Positions 43,493 to 51,340 of a stretch of DNA of 64,000 nucleotides are shown piece by piece (the first letter of the stretch is position 1; each line of letters opens with the position of its first letter). The position numbers and the translations under genes are program-made. The notes beneath the pieces are model-generated. The model was given only the letters and a program-made list of their open reading frames with translations, had not been told where the DNA came from and did not search any database. The DNA comes from PALG01 sp964495885 (lineage in GTDB: Bacteria > Bacteroidota > Bacteroidia > Flavobacteriales > Flavobacteriaceae): positions 62,001-126,000 of the forward strand of contig CAZBWO010000005.1 of the NCBI GenBank assembly GCA_964495885.1. Direction: 5' to 3'.

Positions 43493-44034
43493 GAAATAAC
43501 TTCCTTAAAGCTTGGGAGTTTCAGGTCTTTTTCTGAAATAATCAAAGCCTCTTCGGGAAGATGCCAATCCAGCTGAAGGGTTGCGTCATTGTAGATGATT
43601 CCTCCTTCGGAAGAAGCATCATAAAAATGATCGCATTTGTAGCAAAAAATAGAGGTTTCAGATAGGGTGACAAATCCGTGGGCAAACCCCTTGGGGACGA
43701 ACAGCTGTATTGTGTTCTCTGCGGAAAGCTCCAAAGAAAAATGTTGTCCGAAGGTGTCGGAATCCTTGCGAATATCCACTACGATATCCAATACTTTACC
43801 GTGTGCGACCCTTACCAGTTTCGCTTGGGCCATTTTACCAGTTTGAAAATGAAGTCCTCGAAGGACCCCTTTTTTGGAAACTGATTGGTTGTCCTGCACA
43901 AAGTCTATGTCAAGCCCCGTAGTATTGGCAAAATCCTTTGCATTGAACGTCTCTGAAAAAAGTCCTCTTTTATCCTTAAATACAGATGGCTTTATATAAA
44001 AACAGTCTATTAGTGGTGTTTTGAATACTTCCAT
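43489..44034 (-). CDS. rfbC: dTDP-4-dehydrorhamnose 3,5-epimerase
   Basis: 181 residues forming the RmlC cupin. DKRGLFSETFN, the RGLHFQ motif with the catalytic His, VDIRKDSDTFG and FVPKGFAHGFVTLSE are all present. It carries out the double epimerisation of dTDP-4-keto-6-deoxyglucose. 1 bp separates it from rfbA and it overlaps rfbD by 4 bp. Confidence 0.96.
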   Translation of the reverse strand: MEVFKTPLIDCFYIKPSVFKDKRGLFSETFNAKDFANTTGLDIDFVQDNQSVSKKGVLRGLHFQTGKMAQAKLVRVAHGKVLDIVVDIRKDSDTFGQHFSLELSAENTIQLFVPKGFAHGFVTLSETSIFCYKCDHFYDASSEGGIIYNDATLQLDWHLPEEALIISEKDLKLPSFKEVIS

Positions 44035-44035
44035 G

Positions 44036-44893
44036 TTAGTCCAAGCTCAATAGGTGTTTACCGTAGCCACTTTTCAGTAACGGCTCAGCCAATGTATGTA
44101 ATTGTTCTTTGCTAATATAACCCATTTCATATGCCGCTTCTTCAATAGCTCCAATTTTCAATCCTTGTCGTTCTTCTATCACCTCAACAAATTGAGCTGC
44201 TTGCATTAGACTGGCAAAGGTTCCTGTATCTAACCATGCTGTTCCTTTGTCTAACTTGCTCACGCTCAACTTCCCTTTTTTTAAGTATGCATTATTTACA
44301 TCTGTGATTTCCAGTTCACCACGCTTACTGGGTTGAATCCCTTGAGCTATTTGCACTACCTCATTATCGTAAAAATAAATTCCGGGTACCGCATAGTTGC
44401 TCTTGGGATGTTGTGGTTTTTCTTCTATGGAAAGAACCTTTCCGTCTTTATCAAAATCAACAACACCATACCGCTCTGGGTCATGAACATGGTAGGCGTA
44501 TATTATTCCGCCATCTGGATTGTTATTTGCTTGAAGAAGCTCTTTAAGTCCAGACCCATAAAATATATTATCGCCTAGAATAAGTGCCACTTTTTCTTTC
44601 CCAATAAACTCTTTGCCAATGATAAATGCTTCTGCCAGTCCGTTAGGTTCTTTTTGTACAGCATAATGAAAGGAACATCCAAATTTACTTCCATCCCCTA
44701 AAAGCTTTTCAAATAATGGGAGATCCTCTGGGGTAGAGATGATTAAAATCTCCCGAATTCCGGCATACATTAATGTAGACAATGGATAGTATATCATGGG
44801 CTTATCATAGACGGGCATGAGTTGCTTGCTCACCGCCAAAGTTAGTGGGTGCAATCGTGTCCCAGAGCCTCCTGCCAATATAATTCCTTTCAT
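44036..44893 (-). CDS. rfbA: Glucose-1-phosphate thymidylyltransferase
   Basis: First enzyme of dTDP-rhamnose synthesis. 285 residues starting with the pyrophosphorylase loop GGSGTRLHPLT, followed by VSKQLMPVYDKPMIYYPLST, ILGDNIFYG with the metal-binding Asp, EKPQHPKSNYAVPGIYFYD and LDTGTFASLM. The ATG overlaps the rfbB stop (ATGA). Confidence 0.97.
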   Translation of the reverse strand: MKGIILAGGSGTRLHPLTLAVSKQLMPVYDKPMIYYPLSTLMYAGIREILIISTPEDLPLFEKLLGDGSKFGCSFHYAVQKEPNGLAEAFIIGKEFIGKEKVALILGDNIFYGSGLKELLQANNNPDGGIIYAYHVHDPERYGVVDFDKDGKVLSIEEKPQHPKSNYAVPGIYFYDNEVVQIAQGIQPSKRGELEITDVNNAYLKKGKLSVSKLDKGTAWLDTGTFASLMQAAQFVEVIEERQGLKIGAIEEAAYEMGYISKEQLHTLAEPLLKSGYGKHLLSLD

Positions 44894-45906
44894 AGCCTAT
44901 CCATATTATTTAAATACCAGTTTATCGTTTTTTTAATGCCTGTTTCAAAGGTTTCCTCTGCTTTCCATCCTAGTTCGGTTTCAATTTTAGAAGCATCTAT
45001 TGCATACCTAAAATCATGTCCAGGCCTATCTTTTACAAAGGATATTTGTTCTTTATAAGAAGTTTTCTTCGGTTTCAATTCATCTAAAATACCACAGATG
45101 GTCTGGGCAATATAAAGGTTTTTTCTTTCGTTTCGTCCACCAATATTATAGGTTTCCCCCAACTTGCCATTGTCAAGAGCAAGTTTTATTCCTTTACAAT
45201 GATCTTCTACATATAGCCAATCCCTAATGTTTTGTCCGTCTCCATAAATTGGGATAGGTTCTCCTGCAATCGCTTTCCGAATAATGGTAGGAATTAATTT
45301 TTCGGCATGTTGATGGGGCCCATAATTGTTGGAGCAATTGGTGGTAATGACCGGCAAACCATAGGTGTGGAAATAGCTCCTTACAATAAAATCTGAAGAA
45401 GCTTTTGATGCACTGTATGGACTATTGGGTGCGTAGGATGTCTTTTCGGTAAAAAGCCCCGTTTCACCTAAAGTACCATAGACCTCATCAGTAGAGACAT
45501 GAAGAAAACGAGCACTTTGAAATTCCTTTTTTAATTGATTGGGGCCATCCATCCATAATTGATAGGCAGCTTGCAACAGTTGAAATGTTCCTACTATGTT
45601 GGTTTCAATAAATGCTGCAGGACCCGAAATGGAATTATCTACATGCGATTCCGCAGCAAAATGAACAACTTGTTGAAATTGATATTTTTCAAAGAGTTCC
45701 TTTACAAGGTTTACATCACAAATATCGCCCTCAATAAATTCAAAGTTTGACCTTTTGGCTACCTTTTCTAAATTTCGCAAATCCCCTGCATAGGTTAGCT
45801 TGTCAAGGACGATTACCTTATCCGTATAATTTTCAAGGGCATAGGCTACGTAATTAGATCCTATAAAGCCGGCGCCCCCTGTAACCAGTATGTTTTTATT
45901 TGACAA
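44890..45906 (-). CDS. rfbB: dTDP-glucose 4,6-dehydratase
   Basis: 338 residues of the extended SDR family with NAD-binding GGAGFIGSNYV, the catalytic STDEVYG segment, YSASKASSDF (YxxxK) and NNYGPHQHAEKLIPTII. It converts dTDP-glucose to dTDP-4-keto-6-deoxyglucose. It is the first of the four rfb genes and starts 6 bp after the DUF6909 gene, linking the rhamnose genes to the preceding housekeeping-like genes on one strand. Confidence 0.97.
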   Translation of the reverse strand: MSNKNILVTGGAGFIGSNYVAYALENYTDKVIVLDKLTYAGDLRNLEKVAKRSNFEFIEGDICDVNLVKELFEKYQFQQVVHFAAESHVDNSISGPAAFIETNIVGTFQLLQAAYQLWMDGPNQLKKEFQSARFLHVSTDEVYGTLGETGLFTEKTSYAPNSPYSASKASSDFIVRSYFHTYGLPVITTNCSNNYGPHQHAEKLIPTIIRKAIAGEPIPIYGDGQNIRDWLYVEDHCKGIKLALDNGKLGETYNIGGRNERKNLYIAQTICGILDELKPKKTSYKEQISFVKDRPGHDFRYAIDASKIETELGWKAEETFETGIKKTINWYLNNMDRL

Positions 45907-45912
45907 AATATA

Positions 45913-47574
45913 TTATTTAAATATTTGCTCTAAAATTTTCTCAGTAATAAGATACGTGGGTTTTACTCCGGTTGTGCCCAAGCCCCCAGAGGCCAACGTA
46001 CTCCCAGATTCCAATGGATTATCTGATGCATAATATGCATATCTAACCACTACTTTACTGCTAATGCTTCCGCGTATTTTGGAGGCCGCCTGAATAGCCT
46101 TTTGATAATGCGCTCCTTCCATTTCCAAGCCAATGACATTCCAAGTAGACCTATGGAAAAACCGAAGAATATCCCTATTTTGAAGTGAAGTCCCCAACAC
46201 CGTAATCATCGCGCCAGAGCATACATTCATATCTGCTGGAAACTGGCTTTTCTTCAGTTTATTTTTAAACGGGTAATTATCTGCTGTTCCTTCAAAAATA
46301 TGGGAGGAAGGAATCATGATATCCCCTTTGCCGCCATCCAAAATTCCCGCTTTGCCCATAATGGAAATAGAACTAACCTTCAAATATTTTTTCCCTTCAT
46401 TGGTTTCGTAGGGGCGCAATAATTCATCCATCGTTTCATACGCCTGTTCCCCAAAAGCGTAGTCCATGACTAAAATAATTGGGGCTTCAGAAGGATCTTC
46501 AAATGCTTTTATTTTCTCAGCATCAAACAATTGTACATCAATGTTGGTCCCGCTCTCATCCTTCAAATACACCATCCCATGTTGAAGTGCACATTTAGTG
46601 ACTTTTTCCCGCAATTTAAACTGATCTGGCTTGCTTAATGTTTCATACCATTGTAGCGGGGTTTTGTCTTTCTTTTCAGTGGCGGAAAGTGCTTTTTCGG
46701 CAAATAAGCTATTCATCACGCTATGCATATTCGCGCTAATGATATGCAATGGTCTGTCTAACCATTGTTTTTCGTGCAGTACTTTTTTTATTCTTAACGC
46801 CCAACGATCGCCATGAATATGGTGACCCAAACGTTCCCGTAATACCGGACTAAAAGTAATAAGCCGTTTGGTTTGGGTTAAAGTTTCCGTAAGGGCCCCT
46901 TTTCCCAGATAATAGATGATTTTTAAAAATCGGTGTTCATCTTCTTTGCAGGCAAATTCAGGGTAAATTTCTGATACTTCCTCAAAGGTTCGCCCTAAAA
47001 AATTTGCCGTATGGGTCAAAGCAATTTCCTTGTCTTTCTGTGTAAGCTTCTTTTTATGAACTACTGCCTCTTCCAGCTTTTCCCAGTCCCTAATTACATC
47101 GCCTCTATCATTGATGAGCACCTGTTTCATAATCTTGTGCGATTCAATGTAAAGAAACGTAAGGTGCGTTAGGATATCATAAATTTCGCTTCGGCCCCGG
47201 GTAATTTCAATGTTCATCTGTTCTGCATCTATGCGGTAACAGTTCCTTCTTCGCTTTAGCGGAATGATAGGCTTAAAATGGGACTGATGGTATCCTTCAT
47301 CACTGGTAAGATTGATGTAGGTACATTCTTCAATTCCGTAGGGCAATCTGTCAATTACATACAGTAACCCCTGAAGCTCTATTTTTTCCTCTGCAATAGA
47401 ACCGTAAATTTCAGGGCGAAGGATTAGTAAAGATTCCCGAAGCGATTCCCCGCTTATCCCCATGGGCTTGTAAAAACCCCTGTTAAAGAGATGCCGCATG
47501 GTAATATACAACCGTTCAATAGCTCCTGAACTTTCTTGTGCGCGGGTTCGCTTATGTGCTTGTAACGTCTTCAT
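45913..47574 (-). CDS. DUF6909 family protein with nucleoside-phosphorylase-like C-terminus
   Basis: 553 residues from the ATG at 47574 (MKTLQAHKRTRAQ); a start 36 bases earlier would overlap the GH3-like gene and was not chosen. The protein is conserved in flavobacteria as DUF6909. The N-terminal half is helical and basic. The C-terminal part (about 370-550) looks like the purine-nucleoside-phosphorylase/AMP-nucleosidase fold: ILVMDYAFGEQAYETMDEL, IMGKAGILDGGKGDIMIP, NVIGLEMEGAHYQKAIQ (the ribose-binding MEGA-type Glu) and VVRYAYYASDNPLESG (like the YYISD region of AMP nucleosidase). A role in nucleotide salvage is possible but is an inference. Confidence 0.8.
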   Translation of the reverse strand: MKTLQAHKRTRAQESSGAIERLYITMRHLFNRGFYKPMGISGESLRESLLILRPEIYGSIAEEKIELQGLLYVIDRLPYGIEECTYINLTSDEGYHQSHFKPIIPLKRRRNCYRIDAEQMNIEITRGRSEIYDILTHLTFLYIESHKIMKQVLINDRGDVIRDWEKLEEAVVHKKKLTQKDKEIALTHTANFLGRTFEEVSEIYPEFACKEDEHRFLKIIYYLGKGALTETLTQTKRLITFSPVLRERLGHHIHGDRWALRIKKVLHEKQWLDRPLHIISANMHSVMNSLFAEKALSATEKKDKTPLQWYETLSKPDQFKLREKVTKCALQHGMVYLKDESGTNIDVQLFDAEKIKAFEDPSEAPIILVMDYAFGEQAYETMDELLRPYETNEGKKYLKVSSISIMGKAGILDGGKGDIMIPSSHIFEGTADNYPFKNKLKKSQFPADMNVCSGAMITVLGTSLQNRDILRFFHRSTWNVIGLEMEGAHYQKAIQAASKIRGSISSKVVVRYAYYASDNPLESGSTLASGGLGTTGVKPTYLITEKILEQIFK

Positions 47575-47599
47575 GATTTGGGGCAAAGATACTACTATT

Positions 47600-49096
47600 T
47601 TATCCTTCAAGTTTTACGAGAGCGTTAGCAATATTCCTATCGTTGGAAAGTCTGGGGACTTTATTCTGGCCGCCCAATTTTCCTTGGGATTTCATATAGG
47701 CTTGGAAGGCCCCCTTTGGTAATGCTTTTATTTTCAATGGCTGAAGGACCTTTCCTGCTATCAAATCATAATAATAACTATTTTGACGTTGCATGGAAGC
47801 ATCCAAATAATCTGCTATTTCAGATAGTGTTTCGGGTGGGTTTTCAAATTCAATAAGCCATTCATGAAACGGAAGCTCACCTTCTGGAGGGCTTGTTTGT
47901 GGAGCTACCGTAAATTCTGAAATAGAAAATTTAAACTCCTCTTGTGCGTCCTGCAGTGCTTGCTCAACTTCCTTTCCTATCACATGTTCTCCAAAAGCTG
48001 AAATAAAATGCTTGATTCGCCCGGTTACCACAAGTTTATAAGGACGGGTGGAGGTAAACATCACCGTATCGCCCAAATTATAAGCCCAAAGTCCTGCATT
48101 GGTGGAAATAATCATCACATAATTCACTCCCTCTTTTACTTCTCCAATGGTGAGACGTTTTGGGTCTTCGGAAAAAAATGTGTCTGCTTCCACAAATTCA
48201 TAAAATATCCCCGCATCCAATTGAAGCAACAAGCCTTTGTCATTTTGCATATTCTGAAAAGCAAAAAATCCTTCCGATGCAGGATATAGTTCAATGCTAT
48301 CTACTTTTCTTCCTATAAGGTTTTCAAATTTGTTTCGGTAGGGCTCATAATTTACACCCCCATAAATGAAAAGCTGGAAATTTTGAAACAACGCTCCTAC
48401 TTTCTTTTCGGTTTTTTCCACCAATCGTTCAAAATACATTTGTACCCAAGACGGAATTCCGCTAATAATCGTCATATCCTCTTCTTTGGTTTCCTCAACA
48501 ATGGCATCTACTTTTTTCTCCCAATCATCAATACAATTGGTTTCCCAGGAAGGCATTCTATTTTTTTGAAGGTACTTGGGAACATAATGTGCCACAATAC
48601 CAGATAATCTTCCCAATTGAATACCGTTCTTTTCTTTCAGAATAGGGCTTCCCTGTAAAAATATCATTTTTCCATTGACCACCTCTGTATTTCCCGTTTC
48701 GTGTAAATAACATAAAATGGCGTTCCGCGCAGCGCGAATATGGTGGGGCATAGACGCTTTGGTTAGCGGAATATATTTCGCTCCAGAGGTAGTTCCTGAG
48801 GTCTTGGCAAAATACATTGGTTTCCCTGGCCAAAGGATATCTTCTTTCCCTTCAACTGCTTTTTCTACATAAGACCTTAATTGTTCGTAGTCTCTAATGG
48901 GTACTTTTTGTATGAAGTCTTCATGGGAATTGATTTCCGCAAACCCATGGTCCTTTCCAAATTGTGTTTTTGCGGCAGTGGAAATTAACTCGTCAAAGAC
49001 TTTTTCCTGGGTTTCCACAGGATTACTTGCCCACTGTGCAATTTGGCCTACAACGATTTTAGCAAAAATTTTGGCTCCAAAAGCTTTTAAGGACAT
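47600..49096 (-). CDS. GH3-like acyl-adenylating protein
   Basis: 498 residues of the GH3 auxin-responsive-promoter family, ANL-type enzymes that in plants join amino acids to hormone acids through an acyl-AMP. The ATP loop is KTSGTTSGAKYIPLTK (about 107-122); other family features are LYPASEGFFAFQ (about 285) and YNLGDTVMFTSTRPYKLVVTGRIKHFISAFGEH split around residue 370 (YNLGDTVMF and VTGRIKHFISAFGEH). The bacterial substrate is unknown. It lies 2 bp after the M23 peptidase gene. Confidence 0.9.
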   Translation of the reverse strand: MSLKAFGAKIFAKIVVGQIAQWASNPVETQEKVFDELISTAAKTQFGKDHGFAEINSHEDFIQKVPIRDYEQLRSYVEKAVEGKEDILWPGKPMYFAKTSGTTSGAKYIPLTKASMPHHIRAARNAILCYLHETGNTEVVNGKMIFLQGSPILKEKNGIQLGRLSGIVAHYVPKYLQKNRMPSWETNCIDDWEKKVDAIVEETKEEDMTIISGIPSWVQMYFERLVEKTEKKVGALFQNFQLFIYGGVNYEPYRNKFENLIGRKVDSIELYPASEGFFAFQNMQNDKGLLLQLDAGIFYEFVEADTFFSEDPKRLTIGEVKEGVNYVMIISTNAGLWAYNLGDTVMFTSTRPYKLVVTGRIKHFISAFGEHVIGKEVEQALQDAQEEFKFSISEFTVAPQTSPPEGELPFHEWLIEFENPPETLSEIADYLDASMQRQNSYYYDLIAGKVLQPLKIKALPKGAFQAYMKSQGKLGGQNKVPRLSNDRNIANALVKLEG

Positions 49097-49098
49097 GG

Positions 49099-49965
49099 CT
49101 AGTTAAAGTCTATAAAATTTGTTGGATTAATAGGGTACCCATCACTCCACAATTCGAAATGAAGGTGTGGGCCGGTGGTTAGTTCCCCTGTGTTTCCCGT
49201 CGTTGCAATTACTTCGCCTGCCCTAACTAAATCTCCTTGATCCTTAGAGAGGGACGCGTTATGCTTGTATACCGAAATTAGGTTGAACCTATGCTTTATA
49301 ATTAACACATACCCCGTGTCTGAGGTCCATCCCGCAAAAATTACAGTGCCTTCAGCAACCGCTTTTACTGGGCTATTTTGAACCGCTATAATGTCCACCC
49401 CGAAGTGTTTTTCCTCTGGGTTATAGTCTTGTGAGATGCTACCTTTGGTGGGGGGAAATAATACAAAATTCACCTGGGGGTTGTCTGTAAGCGGATTATA
49501 TTTATCCTCTTGCTGTACCTTTTCGCGTAGTAAGGAGTCTTCTTTTGTTGGTTGAAATTGTGCTGCATCTATCTCTCTTTGCACTGCTTCTAAGATAGAA
49601 TCCTTGTTAAAATCTTCCGCCTTGACATCGCCAGTTAACACTTTTTTAATCGAAGCGAGATACTGCTCATTTACCTGTAATCTTTGTTCCAAAGAATCGG
49701 TTTCATATGTAAGTTCTGTCGCCCTTTTTTTTAGGCTCGTGGATGCATATCCGGGTATGTATTCCCTTAAAGGGGTTAATGAAATGAGCAATGTGGTAAT
49801 AGCTATTAGGAATAGCGCAAAAATAGTGCTAAATACAAATACATTTAAGCGGCTTAATTTAAAGGTAAAACGTTCTTCAAAGGTTTCTTCGTTAAGAACT
49901 ACCAATCGGTATTTGTGAAGTAGTTTCTTCTTAATCTTTTTTCCTCTACGTTCCTTTTGACTCAT
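49099..49965 (-). CDS. M23 family metallopeptidase, membrane-anchored
   Basis: 288 residues from the ATG at 49965; a TTG nine bases upstream lies inside a promoter-like element. A basic cytoplasmic N-terminus (KKIKKKLLHKYR) is followed by one transmembrane helix (about 45-67), a coiled-coil stretch (about 80-160) and a C-terminal LytM/M23 domain (about 185-288). The zinc ligands are visible in HFGVD (HxxxD) and HLHFELW, with the glycine-rich VLIIKHRFNLISVYKHNA strand between them. It probably cleaves or regulates cleavage of peptidoglycan cross-links in the periplasm. It begins the long minus-strand gene run. Confidence 0.93.
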   Translation of the reverse strand: MSQKERRGKKIKKKLLHKYRLVVLNEETFEERFTFKLSRLNVFVFSTIFALFLIAITTLLISLTPLREYIPGYASTSLKKRATELTYETDSLEQRLQVNEQYLASIKKVLTGDVKAEDFNKDSILEAVQREIDAAQFQPTKEDSLLREKVQQEDKYNPLTDNPQVNFVLFPPTKGSISQDYNPEEKHFGVDIIAVQNSPVKAVAEGTVIFAGWTSDTGYVLIIKHRFNLISVYKHNASLSKDQGDLVRAGEVIATTGNTGELTTGPHLHFELWSDGYPINPTNFIDFN

Positions 49966-49971
49966 CTTGTT

Positions 49972-49979
49972 CAAAAATA
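49972..49979 (-). promoter_or_regulatory. Candidate -7 element of the M23 gene and of the long gene run
   Basis: TATTTTTG on the minus strand ends only 6 bases before the ATG at 49965, which would give a leader of a few bases at most. No TTG is found at the -33 distance. Confidence 0.35.
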
Positions 49980-50024
49980 TATATGCAAATGTACACGGTT
50001 TATGTGAAAGTTAGCCTTAGAACG

Positions 50025-50053
50025 TTGTATGTGCATATTTCTTGTTACCTTTG
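50025..50053 (+). promoter_or_regulatory. Promoter of tatA
   Basis: TTG (50025-50027), 18 bp, TACCTTTG (50046-50053), matching both elements of the Bacteroidetes promoter. It ends 19 bases before the tatA ATG, and supports that start over a longer in-frame extension from 49983. Confidence 0.65.
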
Positions 50054-50072
50054 TGCTATAAATTTCTTAAAA

Positions 50073-50267
50073 ATGGAAGCATTACTTTTACCTTTAGCAA
50101 TTGGCCCTTGGCAAATTGTATTGATTGTCCTCATCGTATTGTTGCTTTTTGGGGGTAGAAAAATCCCTGAATTAATGCGCGGACTTGGTAGTGGTATCAA
50201 AGAATTTAAAGATGCCTCAAAAGATGATACTGGAGATTCCAACGATAAATTGGAAGACAAAAAATAA
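50073..50267 (+). CDS. tatA: Twin-arginine translocase subunit TatA/TatE
   Basis: 64 residues from the ATG at 50073. One N-terminal transmembrane helix (IGPWQIVLIVLIVLLLFGGR), the hinge FGGRKIPELMRGLGSG and an amphipathic helix IKEFKDASKD followed by a short acidic tail are the TatA pattern. TatA oligomers form the passage for folded proteins exported by the Tat route. No tatC is adjacent. A bidirectional terminator follows. Confidence 0.95.
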   Translation: MEALLLPLAIGPWQIVLIVLIVLLLFGGRKIPELMRGLGSGIKEFKDASKDDTGDSNDKLEDKK

Positions 50268-50281
50268 TATCCAAACCCATT

Positions 50282-50317
50282 AAAAAAACCCGAAGTATTT
50301 TGCTTCGGGTTTTTTTA
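50282..50317. terminator. Bidirectional terminator between tatA and the DUF4837 gene
   Basis: AACCCGAAG / CTTCGGGTT form a perfect 9-bp stem with a 7-base loop. An A run precedes and a T run follows, so it can end transcription from both the plus-strand tatA and the minus-strand DUF4837 gene, which converge on it. Confidence 0.8.
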
Positions 50318-50333
50318 TACGCTTATTTTTTGT

Positions 50334-51314
50334 TTACTCTATTTTGGCAGAGCGAATAATTGATTCCAGTTCAAACTGAAGATCTCTCTTTTCCATAGAA
50401 GGGGCATAAGTAAACCCTTCCATAATCAAATACCGGTTGTTTTCTTCATCCCTAATGGCAAAATTAACAAAAGGACCCGCCATAAATGCATCCTTCACTT
50501 CCCAGGTTCCTTTGGTCTCGTATGCAAATTTTCCGTCAATCTCTGTGGAAAACAAAAATGGTGAAAAGGCCTCTTCCGTAATGAAAAGTCCGTCATCTTC
50601 CACCGGAAGGTAGCCAGAGCCTATAGTGTCACGCATCATGACAATATCCCCAATAACTGAAGAGTCATTTTGTATGACATTCAGGGGTACTTCATAGATC
50701 AATAAATTAGTGCTTCCGTTAGATTTCAGATCCTTCCGAAGCCAATAAAAATCATCACAAGCGGATGCTACTCTATACGCAGATGGAATCTTTATACTAA
50801 CTCCAAAGCGTTCTTTAAGTGAGTCTATTGTTAAGAGTGAAATAGTGGTTCTACGTTGTCTTTCCTTTATTTCGAACGCTTTAAAGGTATTCACCAATTC
50901 ATCGTGGTTTTCATTTAAAAGAGAAATGATTTGCTCTTCGGAAGTCCCTACCACAAAGCCCCCTATTTGAGGCCTTGCATAAACATCTTTTTTAATTCTT
51001 ACAGCGTTTGTATCACCTAAACTAACATGTAAAAATGATCTGTATGTTCTTGCAAAATCTGAAAAATTTTCTGGCTGTAGTTGGCTAATGGAGAAAATGG
51101 GTTCTATTTGTGGCAATCCATCTGCAGGAGCTGCAAAATATTGTCTAATTTTCTCACCTACGGAGTCATTCCACAACTCGTTTGTAATCACCACTTGTAA
51201 TCCATTAATAGCTCCTACCGACTCTTTTAGGTATCTTATCTTTTTCTTATCTGATGAATCACACGAAAAAAACAATATGCTGCAAAACAGCAAAGGGTAT
51301 AACAAAAATTTCAT
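50334..51314 (-). CDS. DUF4837 family lipoprotein
   Basis: 326 residues beginning with the lipoprotein signal MKFLLYPLLFCSILFFSCDS, with Cys at residue 18. The remainder alternates beta and alpha segments, with GINGLQ-like NGLQVVITNELWNDSVG near the start and the conserved ACDDFYWLRKDLKSNGSTNL in the middle, features I associate with the DUF4837 family of Bacteroidetes. Function unknown; probably anchored in the outer or inner membrane facing the periplasm. It lies 26 bp after the lytic transglycosylase gene, with which it may be cotranscribed. Confidence 0.85.
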   Translation of the reverse strand: MKFLLYPLLFCSILFFSCDSSDKKKIRYLKESVGAINGLQVVITNELWNDSVGEKIRQYFAAPADGLPQIEPIFSISQLQPENFSDFARTYRSFLHVSLGDTNAVRIKKDVYARPQIGGFVVGTSEEQIISLLNENHDELVNTFKAFEIKERQRRTTISLLTIDSLKERFGVSIKIPSAYRVASACDDFYWLRKDLKSNGSTNLLIYEVPLNVIQNDSSVIGDIVMMRDTIGSGYLPVEDDGLFITEEAFSPFLFSTEIDGKFAYETKGTWEVKDAFMAGPFVNFAIRDEENNRYLIMEGFTYAPSMEKRDLQFELESIIRSAKIE

Positions 51315-51340
51315 ATGGAACGTATTTTGGTGAAATGAAA

